Position numbers and translations under genes: made by a program
In this document: positions 17,903 through 25,834 of the stretch, piece after piece
Position numbering within the stretch: position 1 is the stretch's first letter
How the letters are laid out: each line of letters starts with the position of its first letter
Assembly (NCBI GenBank): GCA_046328125.1
Contig: JAXLXF010000014.1
Coordinates: forward strand, 96,575 to 160,574
DNA: 64,000 bases
Source: JADZEM01 sp046328125
GTDB taxonomy: Bacteria; Chloroflexota; UBA6077; JACCZL01
Direction of reading: 5' to 3'
The notes under the pieces: model-generated
Database searches by the model: none
The model's input: only the letters and a program-made list of their open reading frames with translations
Told to the model about the DNA's origin: nothing

Positions 17903-20416
17903 CTACCAGGCGTTCGGGCCACCGCCCACGAACGTCGGCCAGGCCCCGCAGCCATCCACCACCGTGAACGACGCCGTCGCACCACGGCCGGCTGACTGCC
18001 TCGTCACCACCAGATCGAGCGCGGTTGCCCCGGCCTGGGCGGTGTACGTCTGGCCGCTGCCGACGATCTGACCGCCGATCTGCACCGTCGCGTTCTGCAG
18101 CGCGCCTACAGTCAACTGACGGAGCGCGTTTGGCTGCTGCCCATTCAGCGGGCTCGTCTCGACGTGGACCCGGAGTGCCCCGCCGCTGGCGACCGACTGG
18201 ACGCGGACCGTCGGGCGTGGGTTGCATGCCGTGGGCGTAGGCGACGGGCTCGGAGACGGGGATGGGGACGGCGACGGGGATGGGCTCGGCGAAGGCGGCG
18301 GCGTGGCGGCCACGTCTATCCGCCGGCTCGCCAGGTTACTCGGCACCGTGCCCGCCATCGCCTGCACGGTCACCGTGCGTGAGGACGCGGCGCTGGCGGT
18401 ACCGGTATGCTGGTACGTCACGCTACGGAGTGCGTCCTGGTATTCGGCCGGCGTCGCGGCGCCGCTCAGGATCAGCGTCAGGCTGTCGGGCCGGTCACTG
18501 AAGCTGCCGGTGATCCCATGCACCGAAGCGGGATACCGGAGCTGGTCCTGACCCGGCACGTAGCCGCCCGCGAGCTGAACGGTCGCCCCACTCAGCGTGG
18601 CGAACGGACCAGCCTCGACCACCAGCCCGGCATCGACCGGCACCGAGCCGGAGCCGTCACCGTACGCCAGCGGGACAGCGCTCACCAGAACCTGGGCCGC
18701 CGCCAGCTCGTACGCTCCGACGTCGCAGTTGGCACCGCCGTCGCCGTCCCCGTCGAGCGGGCGCGTCGAGCCACGGGCGTCAACCGTCAACGGGTGGATC
18801 GCGGTGTCCACGCAGACCGCCACCGGCACGGCGTCCACGGCCGGGCTCCCCACCCGGAGCGCACGCGTCGGCGCCGAGCCGGAACGGTTCACCCGGAGCG
18901 GGTCCAGCAGCGGGTTCAGGCCGGTCCGGTCAGACGGCGCGAGACCGTCAGCACCCTGGGCCGCCTGGATCAGGTTGTACCCGGCGCTGGTGACCGTACC
19001 GGCGATGTCCGGCCCATTCGTCGCCGTGTTCCCGGCCACGATGGTGGTCCGGACCGTCAGCGCGCCGCCCGGCCCGACCAGACCGCCGCCGCTCCCGGCG
19101 CCGGCCCGCCCGTCCGGATCCACGGACGGCTGCGCCGAGAGGCCCCCGGGGCCGCCGCTGGCCGCGTTACCGGCCACGGTGCCGCTCGCGATGGTCACCA
19201 CGCCGTCGTACACGAACAGGCCCGCCCCGACTGCGCCGCCACCGCCCCCTGGGCGACCGACCGTCGCCGCGCCCGGCGAAGGGAAGCCGTTGAACGCGAC
19301 GCTGGTGCTGCCTGCACCGCTGCTCCCGCCACCGCCGCCGGCGAATCCACCGTTCCCGCCGAGCGTATTGCCGCCACCGCCAGCGCCGAACCCACCGCTG
19401 GGGAGGCTCCCGAAGAAGAGGCCGCCGCCACCCCCGCCGACGCCAAACGCGGCCGGATCGAATCTGCCACCCGCGGTACCGCTCGGCGAGGCGCTGCCAC
19501 CACCGCCGCCCTGGCTGCTGTTGCTGTCGAGGGTCACGTTCGTCAGTCGCAAGAGGCCAGCCGCGTTGAAGATCGCGGCCCCGAGCGCCCCCCCGCCGCC
19601 GCCGGCCAGCGTGCCTTCACCCCCGTTCCCACCCTGGGCCTGGTTACCCGTGAAGGTGCTCGCCAGCACGGTCGCGGTGCCGGTGTTGTACAGGCCGGCC
19701 CCAAGCGCGGCGCCGCCGCCAGCTCCGTTCTGCACCCTGGACCCGTCCGCAAGGGCCTGGCCGCTGCCGCCGTTGCCGCCGCCGGCATGATTGCCCGACA
19801 CCGTACTGTTCGTGAGCGTCAGCACGCCAGCATTCCAGATACCGGCCCCGATGCCGGGCCGACCGCCGGTCGTCGCCTGTTCCGCACTGGTACTCAACAG
19901 CCCCGCGGAGCCAAGAGCGACGTTCACCCGAACCACGACGGCGTCAGCGGTCAGCGTCGCCCCGGCCTCGATCCGGATCCCGGCCCCCTCGGCGTCGCCG
20001 CCCTCCTGTACGACGACGTTTCGAAGCGACACGTCCGCGCCCGAGAGCAGGTGCAGCACCCGATGCGTGTGGCCGCCACTCAGCGTGACAGTCCCGCCGC
20101 TCGTGTTCTGGATCGTCAGGCCGGTCGTCAGCGCCAGCTCACTCGCCAGCGCGACCGTCTTCCCGGCCAGCGCCGGCGCGAAATCGACCACGCCGCCAGC
20201 GCCGGCCGCGCCGACAGCGGCCCGCAACGAGCCGGCGCCCGCGTCCGCTGTCGTGGTGACCAGCACCGGCGATCCGGCCGCGCGAGCGGGCCGGGCCGGC
20301 GTCAACGCGGCGGCAATCGGGGTCAGCAGGAGCACGGCCGCGACGATGGCCACAGCCAGCAAGCGTCGGCGCAGGTGACTCCGAGCGACGGAATGACCGG
20401 ATCGGCCGGTGAACAT
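17903..20416 (-). CDS. Secreted right-handed beta-helix, glycine-rich surface protein
   Basis: This 837-residue protein has an Arg-rich N-terminus and a hydrophobic signal segment (residues about 19-45, ending in ARPARAAG). The central part consists of repeated beta-helix rungs such as LTNSTVSGNHAGG, VLASTFTGNQAQGG and LTNVTLDSNSSQGG, of the polymorphic outer-membrane/choice-of-anchor Q style, interleaved with long Gly/Ala-rich loops. Near residue 690 begins a cadherin- or beta-sandwich-like module, followed by a SPSPSP spacer and a C-terminal domain of about 95 residues with Cys. The end does not show an LPXTG motif. Probably an adhesin or extracellular matrix protein. It lies just downstream of the kinase-WD40 gene in the same direction, separated by 239 bp. 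Confidence 0.85.
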   Translation of the reverse strand: MFTGRSGHSVARSHLRRRLLAVAIVAAVLLLTPIAAALTPARPARAAGSPVLVTTTADAGAGSLRAAVGAAGAGGVVDFAPALAGKTVALASELALTTGLTIQNTSGGTVTLSGGHTHRVLHLLSGADVSLRNVVVQEGGDAEGAGIRIEAGATLTADAVVVRVNVALGSAGLLSTSAEQATTGGRPGIGAGIWNAGVLTLTNSTVSGNHAGGGNGGSGQALADGSRVQNGAGGGAALGAGLYNTGTATVLASTFTGNQAQGGNGGEGTLAGGGGGALGAAIFNAAGLLRLTNVTLDSNSSQGGGGGSASPSGTAGGRFDPAAFGVGGGGGGLFFGSLPSGGFGAGGGGNTLGGNGGFAGGGGGSSGAGSTSVAFNGFPSPGAATVGRPGGGGGAVGAGLFVYDGVVTIASGTVAGNAASGGPGGLSAQPSVDPDGRAGAGSGGGLVGPGGALTVRTTIVAGNTATNGPDIAGTVTSAGYNLIQAAQGADGLAPSDRTGLNPLLDPLRVNRSGSAPTRALRVGSPAVDAVPVAVCVDTAIHPLTVDARGSTRPLDGDGDGGANCDVGAYELAAAQVLVSAVPLAYGDGSGSVPVDAGLVVEAGPFATLSGATVQLAGGYVPGQDQLRYPASVHGITGSFSDRPDSLTLILSGAATPAEYQDALRSVTYQHTGTASAASSRTVTVQAMAGTVPSNLASRRIDVAATPPPSPSPSPSPSPSPSPSPSPTPTACNPRPTVRVQSVASGGALRVHVETSPLNGQQPNALRQLTVGALQNATVQIGGQIVGSGQTYTAQAGATALDLVVTRQSAGRGATASFTVVDGCGAWPTFVGGGPNAW

Positions 20417-20655
20417 GGGCGAGCCCCCTCCTGAGTGGCCGCGCGTCGTCGGCCCGGAGGTGGCGGCGCGTGAGGCGTGTCTCCACCCAGCATCGGCGGC
20501 TCGTCAGGTGCCGGTCATCGGACGAATGTGCCATTCGCGTCGGCAGGCGGCCATTGCCCAGGCCACCCGGCATGGCACAAATGTGCCGGTCGATCCGGGC
20601 CGGCTCCGCGCCTCGTCCACCAGAACCTGCCCGGTCGCGCGTCTCGGCTGCCGGA

Positions 20656-22917
20656 TCACCCGTCCTGCCAGATCCGCACCGTGTTGTCTTCAGACCCGGA
20701 GGCGAGCAGGATCGAGTTCGGCGAGAACGCCACGCTAAAGACCGGCCCGGTGTGCCCGGTCAGAGCCCCAAGCAGGCTCCCGTCCGAGACCCGCCACACC
20801 CGCACCGTCGTGTCCATCGAGCCCGATGCCAGCACCTGCCCGTTCAGCGAGAACACCACCTGGGTGACGACGTCGGTGTGACCCGTCATCCGATGCAGGA
20901 GGACGCCGTCGGAGACGCGCCACAGCCGCACCGTGTTGTCAGCCGAGCTCGACGCCAGCAACTGGCCGTCCGGCGAGAACATGACGCTGGAGATCGGGCC
21001 TCCGTGGCCCAGCAGATAGCGAAGCCGACTGCCGTCCTCCGCAGGCCAGAGCCGGATCGTCCAGTCCGCCGATCCAGACGCGATCGTCGCGCCGTCCGGC
21101 GAGAACGCCGCGCTCAGGACCTCCCCAGTGTGTCCGGAGATGGCACGAATCTGGCTGCCGTCGTCCACCCTCCAGAGCCGGATCGTCCCGTCGTAGGATG
21201 CCGAGGCGAGCGACTGGCCATCGGGAGAGAACGTGACGCTCGCCACCTGCGCGGTGTGGCCCCTGAACGCGCGTCCCGGTCGGCCGTCCAGGTACGACAC
21301 GCGGACCGTCTTGTCGTCCGAAGCGGTCGCCAGGCTGTCGGCGCGCGGGGAGAACGCCACGCCCTCGATCGCGTCCGTATGGTCGCCGAAGATGCCCGCC
21401 TGACTCCCATCGGCCACGTGCCAGAACCGCGCCGTCCTGTCCTGAGACGCAGTGGCCAGCAGCCTGGCATCAGGTGAGAACGCCAGGCTGTTGACGGGCC
21501 CGGTGTGCCCCTCGAGGATCCGAACCGTGCGCGGCCCACGCGGAGCGGCGGGCGGTTGGACGGCGGGCGGCTGGACGGTCGGCGGGCTCTCCGGCGGCGT
21601 CGTCGCCACCGCGACCGCCGTCGCCGAGGACACGGTCGGCGCTGACTCCAGCGACGGCACGGGCGCGGTGGTCGGAGCCGGCGCCGTGGTCGGAACCGGA
21701 GCAGTCGTGGCCGGCGGGGGCGCCACCGCGACCGCCGCCGCTGCCGGTGTCGCGAATGCCGTTGCGGCCGGTGTCGCGACCGAGGTTGCCACGGTCGTCG
21801 CGGCCTCCGCCGCCACCGGCGCTGCCGCGACGGTGCTCGTCGGCGGCACGCTCGGCACCGCGGAGACGAGTGCGGGCAGAGCCTCGTGGCCGCCAAGCCT
21901 CCAGGCGAGCGTGCCAACCCCGGCGCTGGCCACCACGGCGCCTATCCCCAGGAGCACGCGCCGCCGCGAGGCGCCGCGTCGGGCTACCACGCCAACCTGG
22001 GACGGCGGCTGGGGCACCCGGATCGGCTGCGACGGCGGCAGCATCCGCGCTCCGGCCGTCACCACGGTCGTGCCGGCTCGGACAGGCGGCGCTGATGCCG
22101 GCGCGGTCCGCCGCAACGCCAGGATGAACGCGGCGCCGGAGGGGAACCGGTCGGCCGGCGCCTTCGACAGCACCTTGAGCAGCGCCCCCTCGACGTCGCA
22201 CGGCAGGGCCGGATTCAGCGCGCGCGGCGGCGGCAGCGGCTTGTCGATGTGCGCCCGCAGCAACGCCAGCGGCGTCTCCGCCATGAACGGCGGCCGCCCC
22301 GTCAACATCTGATACGCCACCACCCCCAGGCTGTACAGGTCGCTGGCGCCCGTCACGAGGTCCGCGTTCGCCTGCTCCGGCGACATGTACATCGGCGTGC
22401 CGATCACGAGGCCGGCCTGGCTCACCAGCGACGTCCCCTCCACCATCCGTGCCACGCCGAAATCGCTCAGCACCAGCCGGCCGTGCTCGGTGAACAGCAC
22501 GTTCGACGGCTTGACGTCGCGGTGGACCAGCCCGACCGCGTGCGCGTGGTCGAGCGCCGCCGCCAGCGGTTCGAGCACCGCCACGCTCTCGGCAACCGTC
22601 CACGGACCACGATTGAGGCGGTCGGCCAACGTCCCGCCCCCGATGAACGGGCTGACCATGTACGTCCAGCCGCCCTGCTCGCCAAAGTCCAGGACCGTCA
22701 AGATGTTCGGGTGGTCCAGGCGGGAGATCGCCCGGGCCTCGCGCAAGAACCGTTCGAGGTAGCTCGGGTCCGTGGCGAAGCGCGGGGAGAGAAACTTGAT
22801 CGCCACGAACCGCTGGAGGCGCGGATGGTACGCGCGCCACACCTCGGCCATGCCGCCCGCACCGGCCGGCTCAACCAGCTGATACGGTCCGATCGAGGTT
22901 CCGGTGGTGAGCTCCAT
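20656..22917 (-). CDS. Serine/threonine protein kinase with C-terminal WD40 propeller
   Basis: This 753-residue single-pass membrane protein has an Hanks-type kinase at residues about 10-270: Gly-loop GAGGMAEVW, VAIKFL lysine, HRDVKPSNVLF catalytic loop, DFG, and SPEQ activation segment. A long Ala/Pro/Thr-rich linker contains a hydrophobic segment (LLGIGAVVASAGVGTLAW) as membrane span. Seven WD40 repeats follow from about residue 458 to the end, each of the type GHTGPVNSLAFSPDARLLAT ... WRVSDG, expected to form a sensor propeller outside the membrane. The family is common in Chloroflexota, Planctomycetes and cyanobacteria. It could read an envelope signal and phosphorylate cytosolic targets; neither ligand nor substrate is known. 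Confidence 0.92.
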   Translation of the reverse strand: MELTTGTSIGPYQLVEPAGAGGMAEVWRAYHPRLQRFVAIKFLSPRFATDPSYLERFLREARAISRLDHPNILTVLDFGEQGGWTYMVSPFIGGGTLADRLNRGPWTVAESVAVLEPLAAALDHAHAVGLVHRDVKPSNVLFTEHGRLVLSDFGVARMVEGTSLVSQAGLVIGTPMYMSPEQANADLVTGASDLYSLGVVAYQMLTGRPPFMAETPLALLRAHIDKPLPPPRALNPALPCDVEGALLKVLSKAPADRFPSGAAFILALRRTAPASAPPVRAGTTVVTAGARMLPPSQPIRVPQPPSQVGVVARRGASRRRVLLGIGAVVASAGVGTLAWRLGGHEALPALVSAVPSVPPTSTVAAAPVAAEAATTVATSVATPAATAFATPAAAAVAVAPPPATTAPVPTTAPAPTTAPVPSLESAPTVSSATAVAVATTPPESPPTVQPPAVQPPAAPRGPRTVRILEGHTGPVNSLAFSPDARLLATASQDRTARFWHVADGSQAGIFGDHTDAIEGVAFSPRADSLATASDDKTVRVSYLDGRPGRAFRGHTAQVASVTFSPDGQSLASASYDGTIRLWRVDDGSQIRAISGHTGEVLSAAFSPDGATIASGSADWTIRLWPAEDGSRLRYLLGHGGPISSVMFSPDGQLLASSSADNTVRLWRVSDGVLLHRMTGHTDVVTQVVFSLNGQVLASGSMDTTVRVWRVSDGSLLGALTGHTGPVFSVAFSPNSILLASGSEDNTVRIWQDG

Positions 22918-22983
22918 GCGCGTCCTCCGCGACGGTCAGCACTGATGGTCGGGCCACTGCGGCGGCGAGACGGACGCCGGAGT

Positions 22984-23376
22984 CTAAGTCTGCCCGGTCG
23001 GGTCGTACGGGAACGGCACGCCGTTCGCGGCTTTCACGTCGCACCCGGCCTCGGTGCAGACCATGTGCGAGATCGCGACTCGACCGTCGCGGTGCACGTA
23101 GGCGAGGCGCACCACGTACGGGATCTGCCCGGCGTTGTCGATCTCCATGTAGTAGCCGAAGCCCTCTGACGCGAAGGTGTAGCTCTTCCAGATCGTCGGC
23201 TCACCGGGGCACTGGATGCCCTTCTCGTTGACCGGCGCCGGCAGAAACTTCTCGACGCACTCCGGTTGTTGGGGCGCCTGGGCGAGCGCTCGGTCGGCGG
23301 CTAGCCCGCCCGAGGCTGCCGTCACGACGGCCACCATCGCCAGTCTGGCCCAGGCCCGCCGCGCCAGTCCGATCAT
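22984..23376 (-). CDS. Secreted small hypothetical protein
   Basis: This 130-residue protein begins with a signal peptide (MIGLARRAWARLAMVAVVT, then ASGG...ALAQ as a cleavage region). The mature part contains four cysteines (PECVEKF, GIQCPGEP, MVCTEAGCDV) and no recognisable domain. The GTG at 23394 is possible, but the ATG at 23376 is preceded by GAAGGGG and gives the better signal peptide. Nothing suggests a specific function. It lies upstream of the kinase gene in the same direction, 66 bp away. Confidence 0.65.
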   Translation of the reverse strand: MIGLARRAWARLAMVAVVTAASGGLAADRALAQAPQQPECVEKFLPAPVNEKGIQCPGEPTIWKSYTFASEGFGYYMEIDNAGQIPYVVRLAYVHRDGRVAISHMVCTEAGCDVKAANGVPFPYDPTGQT

Positions 23377-23528
23377 CGCTTCGGCCCCTTCCACGAGTCC
23401 GCGTCAGTCGTCTTCGACCAGCGTAGACCGAGATGAAGACCGGCACTGTCAAACGGTGCACCCGCACACTGTTCGCACCCGGACACGCCAATGCCCAGAC
23501 ACCCGGTGGCAGATACCCTCGATGCCCG

Positions 23529-23572
23529 CCAACAACAACAAGCCCGCCGACGGCATTCGACCGTCGGCGGGC
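23529..23572 (-). terminator. Hairpin with T-rich tail on the minus strand
   Basis: The stem pairs GCCCGCCGACGG (23542-23553) with CCGTCGGCGGGC (23561-23572). Read on the minus strand it is followed by TTGTTGTTGTTGG, consistent with intrinsic termination of minus-strand transcripts upstream of the genes at 22984 and 20656. Confidence 0.45.
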
Positions 23573-23677
23573 TCCCGGGTTCGAGTCCTGTAGGTGGTCG
23601 CCGTGTGCGACCGCGAGCGACCTAAACCAATGCCACGGTGGGATCTTCATGCCTATGGAGAGGAGTGCGGTTCGGAA

Positions 23678-23743
23678 GGGGCGCGATACATCGCGCCCGT
23701 ACCAGGGGGCGCTGCCGAGTACGGGCGCGATTTATCGCGCCCC
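23678..23743. repeat. Palindromic repeat, GGGCGCGAT-type, intergenic copy
   Basis: Inverted arms GGGCGCGATACATCGCGCCC and, 41 bp on, GGGCGCGATTTATCGCGCCC each are themselves near-palindromic, and each arm pairs with the other through GTAC-containing ends. The same unit recurs inside two coding genes (58071-58131 and 63957 onward). Confidence 0.7.
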
Positions 23744-23782
23744 AGGCTCCTCGCTCACCGCGGGTTCCAGATCGGCATGGGT

Positions 23783-24019
23783 TTAGACGAATCGCGAGGC
23801 CGATATCGGCCCCCGCGTCCCTTTCCCGTGGCAGAGCTGGCAGCGCACCGCGCCCGCGCCGTGGCACACAGAGCACCCATGTTGCACCGCGCCGGCGTCA
23901 GACGGACGCGTCCCGCTCACCTCGACCTGACCGATCCCGTCGCAGACCCCACATGCCAGGGCTCCAGCTCCCTGACAGCCAGGGCAAGAATGATCGTAGC
24001 GAACCGGGTCGTACCGCAT
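23783..24019 (-). CDS. DnaJ-type zinc-finger-like cysteine-rich small protein
   Basis: This 78-residue protein has two paired CxxCxGxG-type modules: CPGCQGAG ... CGVCDGIG and, 20 residues later, CSVCHGAG ... CQLCHGKG, exactly the pattern of the DnaJ central zinc-binding domain but without a J domain. It could be a zinc-bound disulfide or unfolded-protein-binding protein, or a rudimentary thiol protein. The start at 24019 is preceded by GAGAGGAG. The protein is short but the cysteine grid is too regular for chance. It stands alone between the c-di-GMP riboswitch region and repeats. Confidence 0.72.
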   Translation of the reverse strand: MRYDPVRYDHSCPGCQGAGALACGVCDGIGQVEVSGTRPSDAGAVQHGCSVCHGAGAVRCQLCHGKGTRGPISASRFV

Positions 24020-24462
24020 GGGCAGCTCCTCTCCTCTGGTCTCGCACGCCTACACGGACACACCCGAGCAGCCGCCGTCGAGGTAGTCTCAGCGTACGCG
24101 CGCACCTGACCCCCGGTGAAGTGACAGGCGTCCCACGTTTCGTGGGACCAGCAGCCCCCTGAAGCCACCCAGCAGGCCCCGCCGCCCGCTCGTGCCACGG
24201 CACGACAGCAGAGGTCACTACAACGCGACAACAAAATCTCAACCACGAATCAGTGCAACAAACTCAGTTTGGCAGTACCCACAAGACGCAAAGTTTCGTT
24301 GATCTTAGTGGGACCGAAACGGCAAACCCGTCGAAAGACGGCGACGCAAAGCTCCGGATCTACCGTCTCGCAGCACGCGCTGCGAGGCCATGATGGCCGA
24401 GTTACCGAAGTCTACTGGCTCTCGCGACTCTCCGCGCGGCGCCACGGTCCCGGAGGACCGCT
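24020..24462. other. Leader region with c-di-GMP-I riboswitch
   Basis: This 443-bp gap upstream of the CAP-domain gene carries the riboswitch at about 24313-24410. The remaining upstream part (24020-24312) shows no gene. AAGACGCAAAG at 24282-24292 resembles the riboswitch core but lacks the rest of it. Confidence 0.55.
24313..24410 (+). ncRNA. Cyclic di-GMP-I (GEMM) riboswitch
   Basis: The conserved core is present in order: GGCAAACC (24321), a GAAA tetraloop in GTCGAAAGAC, then GCGACGCAAAGC, a CCGGATCTACCG P1b/P2 segment, and the 3' part CATGATGGCCGAGTTACCG. This order and spacing match the GEMM class that binds c-di-GMP. The next gene, a secreted CAP-domain protein, starts 53 bp downstream, so c-di-GMP would control its expression. 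Whether it is an on- or off-switch cannot be read from the sequence; no clear terminator stem was seen. Confidence 0.88.
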
Positions 24463-25014
24463 GTGCGTCGCCTGCTCGCCGCTCTCACACTCGCCATCGC
24501 CACCCTCGCGGCTCCGCTCAGCGCTCCGTCAGCCGCGCTCGCCGCGCCAGAGGCCGCGCCCGTCACCGCGCCGCTCGAGGCCCCGTCCAACGCCTACCTC
24601 GACCAGCTGCTGAACGAGATCAACGCCCGCCGCGCGAAGCTCGGCACCCAGCCGCTCATCTACGCCGGCCCGGACGCCAACTTCGCCGTCACCCACTACC
24701 TGGCCGACCTCACCCCGCTGATGCAGCAGCGCCATCTCTGCTTCCACGGCGCCAACAACCCGGTCGCCCCGGGCTGGGACTACGTCAAGGCCAGCGGCTT
24801 CGACGCCAGGATCGGCGGCGAGGTGCTCGGCTGCCCCGGCGACGGCTGGTACTGGACCCCGCAGCAGATCGCCGACGGCTGGTGGAATTCGGCCTCTCAC
24901 TTCCGCTCCCTCTACGCCGATCCGAAGGCGAACGCCGTCGCCTGCGGCGCCTACGCGGTCGGCAACGGCGGCAAGGGCTACCAGACGGTCGCCTGCGTCA
25001 CCTTCCAGGTCTAA
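24463..25014 (+). CDS. Secreted CAP (SCP/PR-1-like) domain protein
   Basis: This 183-residue protein starts with GTG at 24463 (GGAGG upstream). A signal peptide (LLAALTLAIATLAAPLSAPS, cleaving after ALAAPEA) precedes a CAP domain: residues about 45-180 include NAYLDQLLNEINARRAKLG, AVTHYLADL, and the C-terminal GYQTVACVTFQV. The catalytic-like residues are present as the H in HYLADL and in CFHGANN; the E of the usual H-E-H arrangement is not certain. Such proteins occur on bacterial surfaces and often are controlled by c-di-GMP or sporulation signals. The c-di-GMP riboswitch just upstream links it to biofilm or surface lifestyle. Confidence 0.88.
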   Translation: MRRLLAALTLAIATLAAPLSAPSAALAAPEAAPVTAPLEAPSNAYLDQLLNEINARRAKLGTQPLIYAGPDANFAVTHYLADLTPLMQQRHLCFHGANNPVAPGWDYVKASGFDARIGGEVLGCPGDGWYWTPQQIADGWWNSASHFRSLYADPKANAVACGAYAVGNGGKGYQTVACVTFQV

Positions 25015-25038
25015 CCGTTCGGCTCCAGGCCCGAGGCG

Positions 25039-25539
25039 TCAGCGCGGACGCACCACCACCGCCACCACCCAGCCCTGATAGCTTCCGCTCCGGATCTGCC
25101 GCCATGCTCGCCCCTCCGAGTTGACCGGCTCCCCGATCACCTCGACTGGCGTCCCCTCTCGAAGGGTCGTCACCACTGGCGCCGAGGTCGAGGGGGCGCT
25201 CCGCACGTTCGCGCCAGCGCCGTCCGTCGCCACGATGACGTAGCCGGCCACCGGCGACGGTGACGGCGAAGGTGACGGCGACGCCACGCTCCCCGGCGAG
25301 CCAACCACGACCGCCGGCGAGGCCGGCGAGAACGGCGACAGCGTCGGCGGCGGCCCCGTGTCACGGTCCGCGCTCGCGGCCTGCGCATCCACGCCGGTCG
25401 GCGCACCCTCACGTGGCCGTTCGACTGGCAGCGGACCACTACAGGCGACCATCGACAGGGCACACAGGCCCGTCACCATCCCGATCCAGCCGCTGGCGGC
25501 CCGGCCGCCGGCGATCGGGTTCACTCCAGCACCACGCAT
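25039..25539 (-). CDS. Lipoprotein with bacterial SH3 domain
   Basis: This 166-residue protein has a type-II signal peptide with lipobox LSMVACSG. A long Pro/Ser-rich spacer (SPSPSPSPSP) leads to a C-terminal SH3b-like domain with ANVRSAPSTSAPVVTTLREG, EVIG, and WRQIRSGSYQGWVVAVVV, which usually binds cell-wall peptides. It is thus likely a cell-wall-associated lipoprotein. The second start (GTG at 25542) is one codon upstream. It is convergent with the CAP gene. Confidence 0.8.
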   Translation of the reverse strand: MRGAGVNPIAGGRAASGWIGMVTGLCALSMVACSGPLPVERPREGAPTGVDAQAASADRDTGPPPTLSPFSPASPAVVVGSPGSVASPSPSPSPSPVAGYVIVATDGAGANVRSAPSTSAPVVTTLREGTPVEVIGEPVNSEGRAWRQIRSGSYQGWVVAVVVRPR

Positions 25540-25542
25540 CAC

Positions 25543-25834
25543 ACTGGTATGACTCGCCGCGCGAGGCGACGGTTCCTTTCACGCACAGCTGCCCCGACCA
25601 ATCCCGGGCCAGCGCAGGCCGGCGCGGGGTCGCACCGCGAGCACCGTACCGCCCTTGCAGGGAACGTGCCGCCGAGATTGTGGCATCTGGCGCCCCGCGC
25701 GGCACGGTCAGGCCACCGGACCTTCGCGTCGCTGCCGACGTTGACGCCCGCGATCCGCCTCCCCCACACTCAACCCGTCTCGCACGGCGCCCAGCTTCGG
25801 CAGACGTCACACGAGCGACAGGGGGGACAGAGAC
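25543..25834. other. Divergent intergenic region
   Basis: This 292-bp gap between the SH3 lipoprotein and the jelly-roll-like secreted protein shows AGGGGGGACAGAGAC before the GTG at 25835 as ribosome binding site. I see nothing else identifiable. Confidence 0.4.

Larger units (their letters stand above)
23377..23782. other. Intergenic region with hairpin and palindromic repeat
   Basis: This 406-bp gap has a 12-bp stem-loop at 23542-23572 followed, on the minus strand, by a T-rich TTGTTGTTGTTGG stretch. It also has the 66-bp palindromic repeat at 23678-23743. A sequence like a tRNA T-arm (GGGTTCGAGTCC) follows the hairpin but no tRNA can be folded. No gene is apparent. Confidence 0.5.

Noticed and set aside
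23573..23600. tRNA T-arm-like sequence GGGTTCGAGTCC
   Set aside because: Upstream there is a 12-bp hairpin, not a D- or anticodon arm, and no matching acceptor strand (ACCACCT) is found. At most a remnant.
24280..24295. A second riboswitch-like AAGACGCAAAG just upstream of the c-di-GMP-I riboswitch
   Set aside because: It lacks the GGCAAACC and GTTACCG parts; I treat it as chance.
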